DNA of 64,000 nt from Muribaculum sp. (lineage in GTDB: Bacteria > Bacillota > Clostridia > Lachnospirales > Lachnospiraceae): assembly GCA_023663505.1 (NCBI GenBank), contig JAMPHH010000005.1, positions 1 through 64,000 of the forward strand, written 5' to 3'. Below, one piece after another: positions 56,009-64,000 of the stretch (position 1 is its first letter; every line of letters starts with the position of its first letter). The notes beneath the pieces were generated by a model that did no database searches, was not told the DNA's origin, and worked only from the letters and a program-made list of their open reading frames with translations. The position numbers were made by a program, and so were the translations under genes.

Positions 56009-57319
56009 ATGACAATTAAAAATATAGTGTTAAAAAATTACAGATGCTTTGAAGATATTGAGATAGATTTCCATGAGAAGCTGACGGTAATTGTCGGTGA
56101 TAATGGTTCAGGAAAAACTTCTATTCTTGAGGGTGTTGCCGTTTCCCTGGGAACAATGTTCATGGGATTGGATGGACAGGCTGGATTGAGCATCAATAAA
56201 AAGGATGTCAGGTTAAAAGCATATTCTATGGGAGAGTCGGAAGATGTACAGCCGCAGTTTCCAGTAGAAATAACTGCTATTGGCGATATAGATGGACAAG
56301 AGATTACATGGAAACGTTCTTTAAATGGAGAAAACGGGAATACAACTGTAAAAGATGCAAAGGCTATGATTGATGTGGCAAAGAGTTACCAAAAACGCCT
56401 GCGGGATGGGGACGCGACATTAGTACTTCCGATTATAGCGTATTACGGTACTGGACGTCTGTGGGATTACCATAGGGAGAAGAAGACAGACACGTTTAAG
56501 GACAATACGAAAACGAATGGTTATATTGACAGTTTAGATGGAACTGCAAATATTAAACTGATGATGAACTGGTTCAAAAAGAAGACGCTCCAAAAAATAC
56601 AAAAGCGTTCAGAAGGAGTGAGAGAATTCAAGGAACTTTTGATTGTTTACCAAGCAATGTCAAAGTGTTATGAGCGTATTACGGGGTACCAAAATGTAGA
56701 TTTTAGTTATAATTTGGATACAAATGAGATTGAATGCTGCTATATTGATGAAGATGGGTTTCGAATGAACATTCCGCTATCACAGATGAGTGATGGATAT
56801 AAAAGCACTATTAGCCTAATTGCGGATATTGCTTATCGAATGGCAGTGTTAAATCCTCAACAGGGAATGAATGTAATTGATAATACAGATGGTGTGGTTT
56901 TGGTTGATGAAGTGGATTTGCATTTGCATCCGGAATGGCAGCACCGTATTCTTGGAGACTTGCAGGAGATTTTTCCAAGAGTTCAGTTTATTGTTACAAC
57001 TCATGCACCTGCAGTTATCAGTAGTGCAAAGAGCGAGAACTTGGTGATATTAAAGGATTATGAGGTGATGGATGCAAATGCCGAGATTTATGGAAATGAT
57101 GTAAATTCTATTCTAAAAGATATTATGGGAGTATCTGAACGTAATCCGGTCATTGCAGCTCTGTTTAGTCAGTTTTATTCATTGTTGAATGAAGGGCGAT
57201 ATGATGAGGCAGAAAAGATCTTGGACGAGATCGACGGGCAACGGGATTATCACGATAAAGAAGTAGCGGCTGACAGAGTGAAGTTAAGGCTTGAGAGGAT
57301 CCGGGGAGGGCAGAAATGA
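56009..57319 (+). CDS. ptuA: Septu defence ATPase PtuA
   Basis: ATG at 56009 has GAGAGG 6 nt upstream; an ATG at 55994 is possible. The 436-residue SMC-like AAA ATPase opens with IKNIVLKNYRCFEDIEIDF, Walker A VGDNGSGKTS, a central helical insertion, the signature LSQMSDGYKS, Walker B GVVLVDEVDLHLHPEW and the H-loop VTTHAPAVISS. Its gene overlaps an HNH nuclease gene by ATGA, which is the Septu type I pair. PtuA senses infection and forms a complex with PtuB. No reverse transcriptase gene or msr/msd RNA is near, so this is not a retron version. Confidence 0.88.
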   Translation: MTIKNIVLKNYRCFEDIEIDFHEKLTVIVGDNGSGKTSILEGVAVSLGTMFMGLDGQAGLSINKKDVRLKAYSMGESEDVQPQFPVEITAIGDIDGQEITWKRSLNGENGNTTVKDAKAMIDVAKSYQKRLRDGDATLVLPIIAYYGTGRLWDYHREKKTDTFKDNTKTNGYIDSLDGTANIKLMMNWFKKKTLQKIQKRSEGVREFKELLIVYQAMSKCYERITGYQNVDFSYNLDTNEIECCYIDEDGFRMNIPLSQMSDGYKSTISLIADIAYRMAVLNPQQGMNVIDNTDGVVLVDEVDLHLHPEWQHRILGDLQEIFPRVQFIVTTHAPAVISSAKSENLVILKDYEVMDANAEIYGNDVNSILKDIMGVSERNPVIAALFSQFYSLLNEGRYDEAEKILDEIDGQRDYHDKEVAADRVKLRLERIRGGQK

Positions 57320-58035
57320 TTGAGGTCAAAAAAGGGATTGAACCGGAAGGATTAAAAGAATTAAGAGAAGATCCTATGTTAAGCGGACTTTCGCCCAAAG
57401 AAATGTTCGCGGAATTGAAGAATCCGTTGAAAGCAGAGGTTATTGAGAGTCTGCGACATGAACAGGGACAGCTTTGCGTATATTGTATGAGCAGGATCCC
57501 GAGGGAGGATAAAGACCCGGGTATAGCTGGAACAACAATAGAACATTTAATACCTGTTGAACCGGAAGATGGGCGTAATGTAGGACAGGCTTTGGATTAT
57601 AACAATCTATTTGCAGTCTGTCACGGACAAGTAAAAAAGCGCATGAAAGGGATGCGCAGAGTCAGAACAACGGACGATTTGACTTGTGATAAGCATCGGC
57701 AAAATATAGAGTTTAGGAAAATCAATCCGTGTAAGAAGGAAACATTGCAAACAATTTTTTATACATTGGATGGCAGCATTGATGCATCAGACCCGGATGT
57801 GAGGTTTGATTTAGTGAATACATTAAATCTGAACTGCGCATCTGCCCCTTTGATTGCAGAGAGAAAAGCTGCTTTAGATGCATTGATCGATGAGATTGGG
57901 AAAGTGGAAGAGAAATATTTACATATGTATTGCATGGAGCTGCTGAATGCATTTTTGGATGAAAGTGATCCTAAAACACCGTATGTTGGAATTTTAATTT
58001 GGTATTTGCAGACGATGATACAGCGATTGGCATGA
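57316..58035 (+). CDS. ptuB: Septu defence HNH nuclease PtuB
   Basis: The 239-residue protein has the HNH layout: zinc pair CVYCMSRI, EHLIPVEPEDGR (catalytic His) and YNNLFAVCHGQ (Asn, His), preceded by a helical N-terminus that begins IEVKKGIEPEGLKELRE. In Septu systems it degrades DNA after PtuA releases it. A second zinc pair may be completed by Cys in LTCDKH. It overlaps ptuA by 4 nt. Confidence 0.87.
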   Translation: MIEVKKGIEPEGLKELREDPMLSGLSPKEMFAELKNPLKAEVIESLRHEQGQLCVYCMSRIPREDKDPGIAGTTIEHLIPVEPEDGRNVGQALDYNNLFAVCHGQVKKRMKGMRRVRTTDDLTCDKHRQNIEFRKINPCKKETLQTIFYTLDGSIDASDPDVRFDLVNTLNLNCASAPLIAERKAALDALIDEIGKVEEKYLHMYCMELLNAFLDESDPKTPYVGILIWYLQTMIQRLA

Positions 58036-58198
58036 CGAGTTCTCTGGTGCTTCCTACATTAATTGCTCTTTGTTCAATTACATTGGGAAAGTCGATGCAG
58101 AGTTCTCTTGCAGTGCTTAAGGCGTTGGGGGTGGAGTAACTGCAAGTCTTGCATTTAGTGTATTCGTGTGGTATTATATGTTAATCGAAAGGGAATGA
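58032..58198 (+). pseudogene. Frameshifted remnant of a membrane protein
   Basis: Two frames give one continuous hydrophobic sequence: LVLPTLIALCSITLGKSMQ then LAVLKALG from 58032, and VTASLAFSVFVWYYML up to the stop at 58196. The shift is at the G-run 58127-58131. It looks like the last two membrane helices of a permease that I cannot name. The Septu pair seems to be inserted in, or to have replaced, older genes. The rest up to 58273 holds a copy of the motif TTGGTTCTGAATGGTTACT. Confidence 0.5.
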
Positions 58199-58273
58199 TT
58201 TGATTATTGGTTCTGAATGGTTACTGGTTTGGGAAGTAATTTTTAACAAGAATATTCTGCAGGAGGTATTACC

Positions 58274-60544
58274 ATGAACTTGGAACAACAGTTGAATGCC
58301 ATCACAGGCAAGGTCTATGGCAAGGAGATCGGCACATGCACGAACGAGCAGCTCTATGACGGTATCTTACAGCTGGTGAAGGAGAGAATAGCGTCTGCTC
58401 CCGCGATCAAGGGGACGAAGAAGGTCTATTATATTTCCATGGAATTTCTCATCGGAAAATTGCTCTCCAACAATCTGATCAATCTGGGAATCTACGAGGA
58501 GCTGAGCGACCTTCTGGCTAAGAACGGCAAGAGCTTGGCTGAGATCGAGGAGATAGAGCCGGAGCCTTCTCTGGGCAACGGTGGCTTGGGGCGTCTTGCG
58601 GCATGCTTCTTGGATTCTATCGCCACGCTGGGGCTGCCCGGTGACGGCATCGGACTAAACTATCATTTTGGTCTGTTCAAGCAGGTATTTCAGAACCGCT
58701 TGCAGAACGCGGAGAAGAACGATTGGATTGAGCAAAATTCATGGCTTACCAATACAGGGAAGAAATTCGAGGTGGCTTTTGGCAATCGCAAGGTGACGTC
58801 TGTGCTTTATGACATTGATGTCATTGGATATGAGAATGGCGTGAACAAGCTGCATCTGTTTGATTTGGAGTCCGTTGACGAGAGTCTTGTGCAGAACGGC
58901 ATCACCTTTGACAAGGGGAAGGTGGACAAGAACCTGACACTATTCCTCTATCCTGACGATTCTGACGAGGCGGGGAATCTTTTGCGTATTTATCAGGAAT
59001 ATTTCATGGTGTGTAATGGCGCGCAGCTTATCATAGAGGAAATGAAGGCGAAGGGTCAGGATCTGCACAGAATGAATGAGTATGTGGCGATCCAGATCAA
59101 TGACACGCACCCTACCTTGGTGATTCCGGAGCTGATCCGAATCCTCACTTGGGAGGAGGGCTTCACCATGAATGACGCCGTGGAGGTGGTGAGCAAGACC
59201 TGTGCTTACACGAACCATACGATTCTGGCGGAGGCCTTGGAGAAATGGCCGTTGGCTTATATCGAGGAGGTTGTGCCTCAGCTTGTGCCCATTATCAAGG
59301 AGCTTTCCAACCGCGTGGCGAAGGAATACAAGGACGAAAAGGTACAGATCATCGACAAGGAGAAGCGTGTGCACATGGCTCATATTGATATCCATTATGG
59401 GTACAGCGTGAACGGTGTGGCGGCGATTCATACGGATATCCTGAAGGAGTCCGAGCTGAATCATTTTTACAAGCTTTATCCTGAGAAATTCAACAACAAG
59501 ACCAACGGCATAACCTTCAGAAGATGGCTGTTGTCCTGCAATCGGGAGCTTGCAGCCTTCCTGACGGAGACCATCGGCAGCGATTATAAGAAGGACGCGG
59601 CGAAGCTTGAGAAGCTTTTGGAGAGGGCAAATGACCAGGCTGTTCTGGATAAGCTTTATGAGATCAAGCAGGGCAAGAAGGCGGCGCTTGCTGAGTACAT
59701 CAAGGAGAAAGAGGGCGTGACACTGGACGTCAATTCTATTTTTGACATTCAGGTGAAGCGTCTCCATGAGTACAAGCGTCAGCAGATGAATGCGCTGTAT
59801 ATCATTCACAAATATTTGGAGATCAAGGGCGGCAAGAAGCCTTCCACACCTCTTACCTTCCTGTTCGGGGCGAAGGCGGCGCCTGCCTATGTGATTGCGC
59901 AGGATATCATTCATTTGCTTTTGGTGCTGTCCGAGATCGTGAACAATGACGCGGACGTGAGCCCTTACATGAAGGTTGTGATGGTGGAGAATTATAACGT
60001 AAGCTATGCAGAGAAGCTGATTCCCGCATGTGACATCTCCGAGCAGATTTCCCTCGCTTCCAAGGAGGCGTCGGGCACGGGTAACATGAAGTTTATGTTA
60101 AACGGCGCCGTGACTCTTGGAACCAGTGATGGCGCGAATGTGGAGATTCACGAGTTGGTGGGTGATGACAATATTTATATATTTGGAGAAAAGAGCGACA
60201 CCGTGATCAAGCATTATGACAAGGCGGATTATGTGTCTAAGGATTACTATGACAAGAGTCCCGTCATCAAGGAGGCGGTGGACTTTATCATAGGCGAACA
60301 GGCGATGAAGGTTGGTCATAAGGAGAATCTGGAGCGTCTTTACAGGGAGCTTTTGAACAAGGATTGGTTTATGACCCTGCTCGATTTGGAGGATTATATC
60401 GCCACGAAGGATCGCGCCTTTGCGGATTACGAGGATAAACAGAAATGGAAGAAGATGATGTTGGTCAACATTGCCAAGGCGGGATTCTTCTCCTCTGACA
60501 GAACGATTGCGGAGTACAACAGAGATATCTGGAAGCTGAAGTAG
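58274..60544 (+). CDS. glgP: Glycogen/maltodextrin phosphorylase
   Basis: The 756-residue protein is a complete GT35 phosphorylase: YYISMEFLIGKLLSNNLIN, EPEPSLGNGGLGRLAACFLD, GDGIGLNYHFGLFKQ, DTHPTLVIPELIRI, and the pyridoxal phosphate segment SGTGNMKFMLNGAVTLGT with PLP-binding Lys near residue 606. It releases glucose 1-phosphate from storage or dietary alpha-glucans. The length, close to 750, is the shorter bacterial form. The start follows CAGGAGG. It is probably transcribed with the radical SAM gene behind it. Confidence 0.96.
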   Translation: MNLEQQLNAITGKVYGKEIGTCTNEQLYDGILQLVKERIASAPAIKGTKKVYYISMEFLIGKLLSNNLINLGIYEELSDLLAKNGKSLAEIEEIEPEPSLGNGGLGRLAACFLDSIATLGLPGDGIGLNYHFGLFKQVFQNRLQNAEKNDWIEQNSWLTNTGKKFEVAFGNRKVTSVLYDIDVIGYENGVNKLHLFDLESVDESLVQNGITFDKGKVDKNLTLFLYPDDSDEAGNLLRIYQEYFMVCNGAQLIIEEMKAKGQDLHRMNEYVAIQINDTHPTLVIPELIRILTWEEGFTMNDAVEVVSKTCAYTNHTILAEALEKWPLAYIEEVVPQLVPIIKELSNRVAKEYKDEKVQIIDKEKRVHMAHIDIHYGYSVNGVAAIHTDILKESELNHFYKLYPEKFNNKTNGITFRRWLLSCNRELAAFLTETIGSDYKKDAAKLEKLLERANDQAVLDKLYEIKQGKKAALAEYIKEKEGVTLDVNSIFDIQVKRLHEYKRQQMNALYIIHKYLEIKGGKKPSTPLTFLFGAKAAPAYVIAQDIIHLLLVLSEIVNNDADVSPYMKVVMVENYNVSYAEKLIPACDISEQISLASKEASGTGNMKFMLNGAVTLGTSDGANVEIHELVGDDNIYIFGEKSDTVIKHYDKADYVSKDYYDKSPVIKEAVDFIIGEQAMKVGHKENLERLYRELLNKDWFMTLLDLEDYIATKDRAFADYEDKQKWKKMMLVNIAKAGFFSSDRTIAEYNRDIWKLK

Positions 60545-60569
60545 GAGTAATGTGAAGAATGGGATTATT

Positions 60570-61391
60570 ATGAGAATTTACGGTTTACAGAAAACAACTC
60601 TTTTGGATTATCCCGAGCATGTCGCAGCCACCATTTTTACCGGTGGCTGCAATTTTCGTTGTCCCTTTTGTCAAAATGCGGGACTGGTGCTTATGGGGAA
60701 ATTGACCGATGCCGAGGGCGGTAATGAGACGGGGGCGGAGCAGATGCTTGGCAAGGTTTGCCCGCCCGTGCTCATACCCGAGGAGGAAGTATTCTCGCAT
60801 CTGCGCAAGCGGCAGGGGATTTTGGAGGGCTTGTGCATCACGGGCGGAGAGCCTACGCTGCAGACTGATTTGGGCGAATTTATAGAGCGTGTGAAGGGAT
60901 TGGGCTATGCGGTGAAGCTGGACACGAACGGGTATCGTCCCGAGGTGTTGGCAGAGCTGTTGGAGAGGGGCTTGTTGGATTATGTAGCCATGGATATCAA
61001 GGCGTCCAAGGAGAATTATGCAAGAGCGGTCGGCTTGGTATCGCGGACGTTATGCTGCGGCAGGCCCGAGCTGAGACTTGAAAGGATCGAGGAGAGTATC
61101 CGTCTCCTTCAGGGCAGCGGTATCCCGTATGAATTTCGCACAACGGCGGTGAAGGGCTTACATACGGTGGAGGAGTTTGCCGAGATTGGAAGATGGCTTG
61201 CGGGCAGCAGGGCATATTTTATACAAAGCTATGAGGAGCAGGGCGAGATTCTGGGGAAGGTGCAGAGTGGGACTGAGAGAGGCGTCTTGGCGGAGGATTT
61301 TGGGAGCTTTGCCGCAGAGGAATTGAAACAGGCTGCGCGGTTGGCGGGGAAGTATATCGCTCGGGTGGAGCTGCGAGGGGTTACGGAATGA
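60570..61391 (+). CDS. Anaerobic ribonucleotide reductase activating protein-type radical SAM enzyme
   Basis: Start at 60570 (MRIYGLQKTTLLDYPEHVAA) gives about 273 residues; a GTG at 60552 is possible. The radical SAM cluster motif is CNFRCPFCQN, with GGEPTLQ and KLDTNGYRPEVL following. Annotation is usually NrdG-type activating protein, but no nrdD is near and many such proteins activate other glycyl-radical enzymes. A segment of about 30 residues between motif and barrel (GGNETGAEQMLGKVCPP) is unusually long. The stop lies inside a 26-bp perfect inverted repeat. Confidence 0.88.
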   Translation: MRIYGLQKTTLLDYPEHVAATIFTGGCNFRCPFCQNAGLVLMGKLTDAEGGNETGAEQMLGKVCPPVLIPEEEVFSHLRKRQGILEGLCITGGEPTLQTDLGEFIERVKGLGYAVKLDTNGYRPEVLAELLERGLLDYVAMDIKASKENYARAVGLVSRTLCCGRPELRLERIEESIRLLQGSGIPYEFRTTAVKGLHTVEEFAEIGRWLAGSRAYFIQSYEEQGEILGKVQSGTERGVLAEDFGSFAAEELKQAARLAGKYIARVELRGVTE

Positions 61392-61465
61392 AGATTTATT
61401 AAGGTCAGAAAGAATCTGACCTTAATAAATCTTCATTCCGAGAAGAATCCGCAAGCGGATTCTTC
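61384..61465 (+). terminator. Perfect 26-bp hairpin followed by an 11-bp hairpin
   Basis: 61384-61409 and 61415-61440 are exact inverted copies with a 5-nt loop (AAGAA); the left arm includes the stop of the preceding gene. Next, GAAGAATCCGC (61442-61452) pairs with GCGGATTCTTC (61455-61465) across two bases. No U-tract follows. Likely a strong transcription and mRNA-end structure between the two genes. Confidence 0.75.
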
Positions 61466-61540
61466 CAACTTTGCACGGGTTCACGGATTATTTGTGGTGG
61501 CAGTATTGCAGGTAGAATTTGCGATATTCGGGAGATAAAA

Positions 61541-62929
61541 ATGAGTATCAGGAAGAAGTTGTTTGGAGATAGAGCTTTTTATAAGATGGTACTGGGTGTT
61601 GCGGTGCCGATTATGATTCAAAACGGGATCACGAACTTTGTGGGGCTGTTGGACAATATTATGGTGGGGCGCGTGGGCACGGAGCAGATGTCGGGAATCG
61701 CTATCGTGAATCAGCTCCTTTTGGTGTTTAACCTTGCAATCTTCGGCGCCATATCGGGAGCGGGTATTTTCAGCGCGCAGTTCTACGGCTGCGGCGACCA
61801 TAAGGGTGTACGTCACACCTTTCGATTCAAGGCTTACATCTGCACGCTGCTCTTGGCGGTCGGCGTCTTGATTTTTGTATTGTTTGGGAGAGAGCTGATA
61901 TTGATGTACCTTCACGGGGAGGACAATCAGGCGGCGTTGGAGGCGGCGCTGCACTATGGGCAGGAATATCTGTGGGTGATGCTGATAGGGCTTTTGCCGT
62001 TTGCGGTGGAGCAGCTCTACACCAGTACCCTGCGGGAGTGCGGCGAGACCGTGGTGCCGATGACAGCGGGCGTCACGGCTGTCCTTGTCAATCTGGTGTT
62101 GAATTATCTGTTGATATTCGGCAGTCTTGGATTCCCTAAGCTTGGCGTGGCGGGTGCGGCGATTGCAACTGTTATCTCCCGCTATGTGCAGGCGGCGGTC
62201 GTTGTTATTTGGACACATACACATTCTGCGAAAATGCCCTTTGTCAAAGGGGTATACGGCAGCTTGAGGGTGCCGTCACATTTGGCGGGACAGATTGTCG
62301 TGAAGGGCGCGCCACTTATGGTGAATGAGATTCTCTGGGCGTCGGGGGTCGCTATTTTGATGCAGTGCTATTCTATCAGGGGGTTGGACACCGTGGCGGC
62401 TATGAATATTTCCACCACGATATCCAATCTGTTCAACGTAGTGTTTATCGCCATGGGCAGCGCTATCTCCATTATCGTGGGTCAGCTTTTGGGGGCAGGC
62501 AAGATGGAGGAGGCGAAGGACACGGATTTCAAGCTGATTGCTTTCTCTATCATGTCATGTATCGTTATAGGGGGAGCTTTGGCGGTGATGGCGCCCCTGT
62601 TCCCCATGCTTTACAATACAACGGCTGAGGTGAAGGCGTTGGCGGCATGGTTCCTGCGGATTGCCGCTCTGTGTATGCCCATCGCGGGATTTATTCACGC
62701 CAGCTATTTTACACTGCGCTCAGGCGGGAAAACCATTATCACGTTTTTGTTTGACAGCGTGTTCCTCTGGTGTGTCAGCATTCCCGTGGCGTTTGTGCTC
62801 AGTCGGTATACAGGTATGCCCATCGTGCCGTTGTATTTGAGTATTCAGCTCTTGGATCTGATTAAATGTGTGATAGGCTTTATCTTGGTAAAGAAAGGCG
62901 TGTGGCTGAATAATATCGTGGCGGTATGA
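61541..62929 (+). CDS. MATE-family efflux transporter
   Basis: The 462 residues have twelve predicted membrane helices with MATE motifs (VLGVAVPIMIQNGITNFVGL, GRVGTEQMSGIAIVNQLL, FGAISGAGIFSAQFYG). The second half repeats the fold (LMVNEILWASGVAILM, GSAISIIVGQLLGAGKMEE). It differs clearly from the MATE protein at 25676, so it is not a local duplicate. Substrate unknown. The ribosome site GGGAGA is 7 nt before the ATG. Confidence 0.93.
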   Translation: MSIRKKLFGDRAFYKMVLGVAVPIMIQNGITNFVGLLDNIMVGRVGTEQMSGIAIVNQLLLVFNLAIFGAISGAGIFSAQFYGCGDHKGVRHTFRFKAYICTLLLAVGVLIFVLFGRELILMYLHGEDNQAALEAALHYGQEYLWVMLIGLLPFAVEQLYTSTLRECGETVVPMTAGVTAVLVNLVLNYLLIFGSLGFPKLGVAGAAIATVISRYVQAAVVVIWTHTHSAKMPFVKGVYGSLRVPSHLAGQIVVKGAPLMVNEILWASGVAILMQCYSIRGLDTVAAMNISTTISNLFNVVFIAMGSAISIIVGQLLGAGKMEEAKDTDFKLIAFSIMSCIVIGGALAVMAPLFPMLYNTTAEVKALAAWFLRIAALCMPIAGFIHASYFTLRSGGKTIITFLFDSVFLWCVSIPVAFVLSRYTGMPIVPLYLSIQLLDLIKCVIGFILVKKGVWLNNIVAV

Positions 62930-63061
62930 TGCAGACGGGAAAATGTATCTTTATGATGTCATGGACATAAAAAAGAAACGGGCAGCCCTTTCGAACCATA
63001 AGATTTTAGTTGGCAAAACCCCCTGCCGATAACCGCATTAAAGCAGTAAAGGAGTTATCTG

Positions 63062-63763
63062 ATGTATAAAGTATTATTGATTGATGATGATAAAGATTTA
63101 TGCAGATTGATTAAGAATAACTTGGAAAAAGAGGGATATATTGTTTCGGTTCAATATAGCGGGGATATGGGAATAGCAGAAGCCATGACAAATGAATATG
63201 AGATCATCATTCTTGATGTTATGCTGCCGGTAAAGAACGGTTTCGAGGTATTGGCTGAAATCCGCAAATATAGCAATGTCCCTATACTTATGCTTACAGC
63301 AAAGGACAGCGAGGGTGATAAGGTTTCCGGCTTACGGATGGGCGCAGATGATTATATTACCAAACCATTCAGCATCAGTGAATTATCTGCCCGTATAGAA
63401 TCGCTTTTGCGTCGTTATCTTGTGTTAGGGAATCATAGTATGTCAAATCAAAACAGAGTATTAAATATTGGTGATTTATCCATAGATATTGCGAAGCATG
63501 AGGTAAAGAAAAACGGTGTATTGATTGACCTTACGGCAAAAGAATTTGATTTGTTAGTCTTTTTCGCAACAAATCAAGGACAGGTGTTTACAAAACGGCA
63601 AATATATCATAATGTTTGGAATGATGAATACGCATTTGATGATAATAATATCACTGTCCATATAAGAAGGCTGCGGAAAAAAATTGAGGATAATCCTGAT
63701 ACCCCCACCTATATTCTGACAGTTTGGGGAGTTGGATATAAATTGAATGGAGCGGTAAAATGA
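63062..63763 (+). CDS. OmpR-family response regulator, VanR-like
   Basis: The 233 residues have a receiver with Asp52 (IILDVMLPVKNG), the TAKD switch and TKPFSI Lys, then a winged helix ending ILTVWGVGYKLNG. The start follows AAGGAG. It overlaps a sensor kinase gene by ATGA. The DNA is more AT-rich than the neighbouring genes, suggesting acquisition (inference). Similarity to VanR/ regulators of mobile antibiotic-response pairs is by general pattern only. Confidence 0.93.
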   Translation: MYKVLLIDDDKDLCRLIKNNLEKEGYIVSVQYSGDMGIAEAMTNEYEIIILDVMLPVKNGFEVLAEIRKYSNVPILMLTAKDSEGDKVSGLRMGADDYITKPFSISELSARIESLLRRYLVLGNHSMSNQNRVLNIGDLSIDIAKHEVKKNGVLIDLTAKEFDLLVFFATNQGQVFTKRQIYHNVWNDEYAFDDNNITVHIRRLRKKIEDNPDTPTYILTVWGVGYKLNGAVK

Positions 63764-64000
63764 TTTATTTTATTGTTGTGCTTTTATGTATTTGCCTGTT
63801 GCAGTTAATATATATCAACCGAATGCATAGGCAGTTAGAAGAATGGTTATCTGATTTGAAGGAAATACACAGTAGTCCATATCAGAAGCTGTTCACTACA
63901 AATAAGGGGATTTTATCGGATATAACATTTGAACTTAACGGTATATTAAGTGATAATCGAAAACAAATAGGACAGTTAAAAAAAGCAGATACGGCGAACA
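63760..64000 (+). CDS. Sensor histidine kinase, N-terminal part (cut by window end)
   Basis: ATG at 63760 overlaps the regulator stop (ATGA). The 80 visible residues have one short N-terminal membrane helix (YFIVVLLCICLLQLIYI), then a cytoplasmic helical stretch (GILSDITFELNGILSDNRKQ, IGQLKKADTAN). This is the start of small kinases with a short sensing region, in which the His box follows about 20 residues later; the rest lies outside the window. Confidence 0.85.
   Translation, partial: MIYFIVVLLCICLLQLIYINRMHRQLEEWLSDLKEIHSSPYQKLFTTNKGILSDITFELNGILSDNRKQIGQLKKADTAN

Noticed and set aside
56009..58035. Retron with PtuAB effector
   Set aside because: No reverse transcriptase gene or msr/msd-like RNA within the region.
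62943..63032. 29-codon frame between the MATE gene and the last response regulator
   Set aside because: No ribosome site and no recognisable similarity; perhaps the end of an old mobile gene, but not supportable.

Overview
The window looks like a chromosomal segment of a spore-forming, anaerobic Firmicute of the Lachnospiraceae type. This rests on spore maturation genes spmA and spmB, a reverse rubrerythrin, a split transketolase, glycyl-radical-type activases, DUF6128-type proteins, a Clostridia-style SRP RNA and strong AGGAGG ribosome sites. Housekeeping genes of moderate GC alternate with AT-richer accessory blocks. No tRNA, rRNA or CRISPR array was seen.

Layout. 0-3.6 kb: accessory block with a divergent XRE repressor, an operator-bearing promoter, small membrane proteins and an RCC1-repeat relic. 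3.7-5.8 kb: N-truncated Rpn-type nuclease gene and an AAA_14/DUF4143 ATPase. 6.1-11.5 kb: reverse rubrerythrin, a sensor kinase/response regulator pair, a DUF2798 membrane protein and a GH5 lipoprotein cellulase. 11.6-18.8 kb: spmA and spmB, here 6 kb apart and on opposite strands, with an island of unknown genes between them (a three-gene operon with an XRE regulator, an AAA_9/PD-(D/E)XK ATPase, a pRiA4b ORF-3-like protein). 19-36.7 kb: mostly core (AEC permease, DUF885 peptidase, split transketolase plus rpe, MATE, metG, lipase-like hydrolase, GNAT, YesL, MsmX, CdaR-type regulator, DUF6128 protein), with a possible GNAT-type toxin-antitoxin locus at 27.1-28.0 kb. 36.7-37.9 kb: radical SAM activase and the SRP RNA.

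37.9-44.7 kb is the most unusual stretch. It is a large, decayed inverted duplication. Two BlaR1-like M56 metalloprotease genes converge at its centre. Each arm continues outward through a BlaI-type promoter/operator, a shared intergenic block, an Rpn-type nuclease gene and a PIN-type toxin locus. The arms have lost different parts: the left arm keeps blaI and the PIN toxin-antitoxin pair but has only the promoter and last 100 codons of rpn; the right arm keeps full-length rpn but has lost blaI and nearly all of the toxin locus. BlaI keeps the Asn-Phe cleavage site recognised by BlaR1-type proteases, and both arms keep an operator-like dyad, so one repressor could control both sensors. The sensors are nearly identical except for their C-terminal domains.

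44.7-46.9 kb: a ribbon-helix-helix regulator facing a lipoprotein built of YD-like repeats, across an array of 12-bp-period iterons. 47-53.5 kb: complete oligopeptide ABC transporter oppABCDF and a flavin reductase. 53.5-55.6 kb: tadA, a CmpB-like membrane protein and a divergent TetR regulator with a dense operator region. 55.7-58.2 kb: a Septu (PtuA-PtuB) defence system between gene remnants. 58.3-64 kb: glycogen phosphorylase, an NrdG-type activase, a second MATE transporter and an AT-rich VanRS-like two-component pair cut by the window end.

A 70-nt leader, present upstream of both the response regulator (8.5 kb) and the GNAT gene (31.4 kb), shows base-pair-preserving differences and is a good candidate for an undescribed dispersed RNA element. 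All similarities come from reading the sequence by eye; no search was run.
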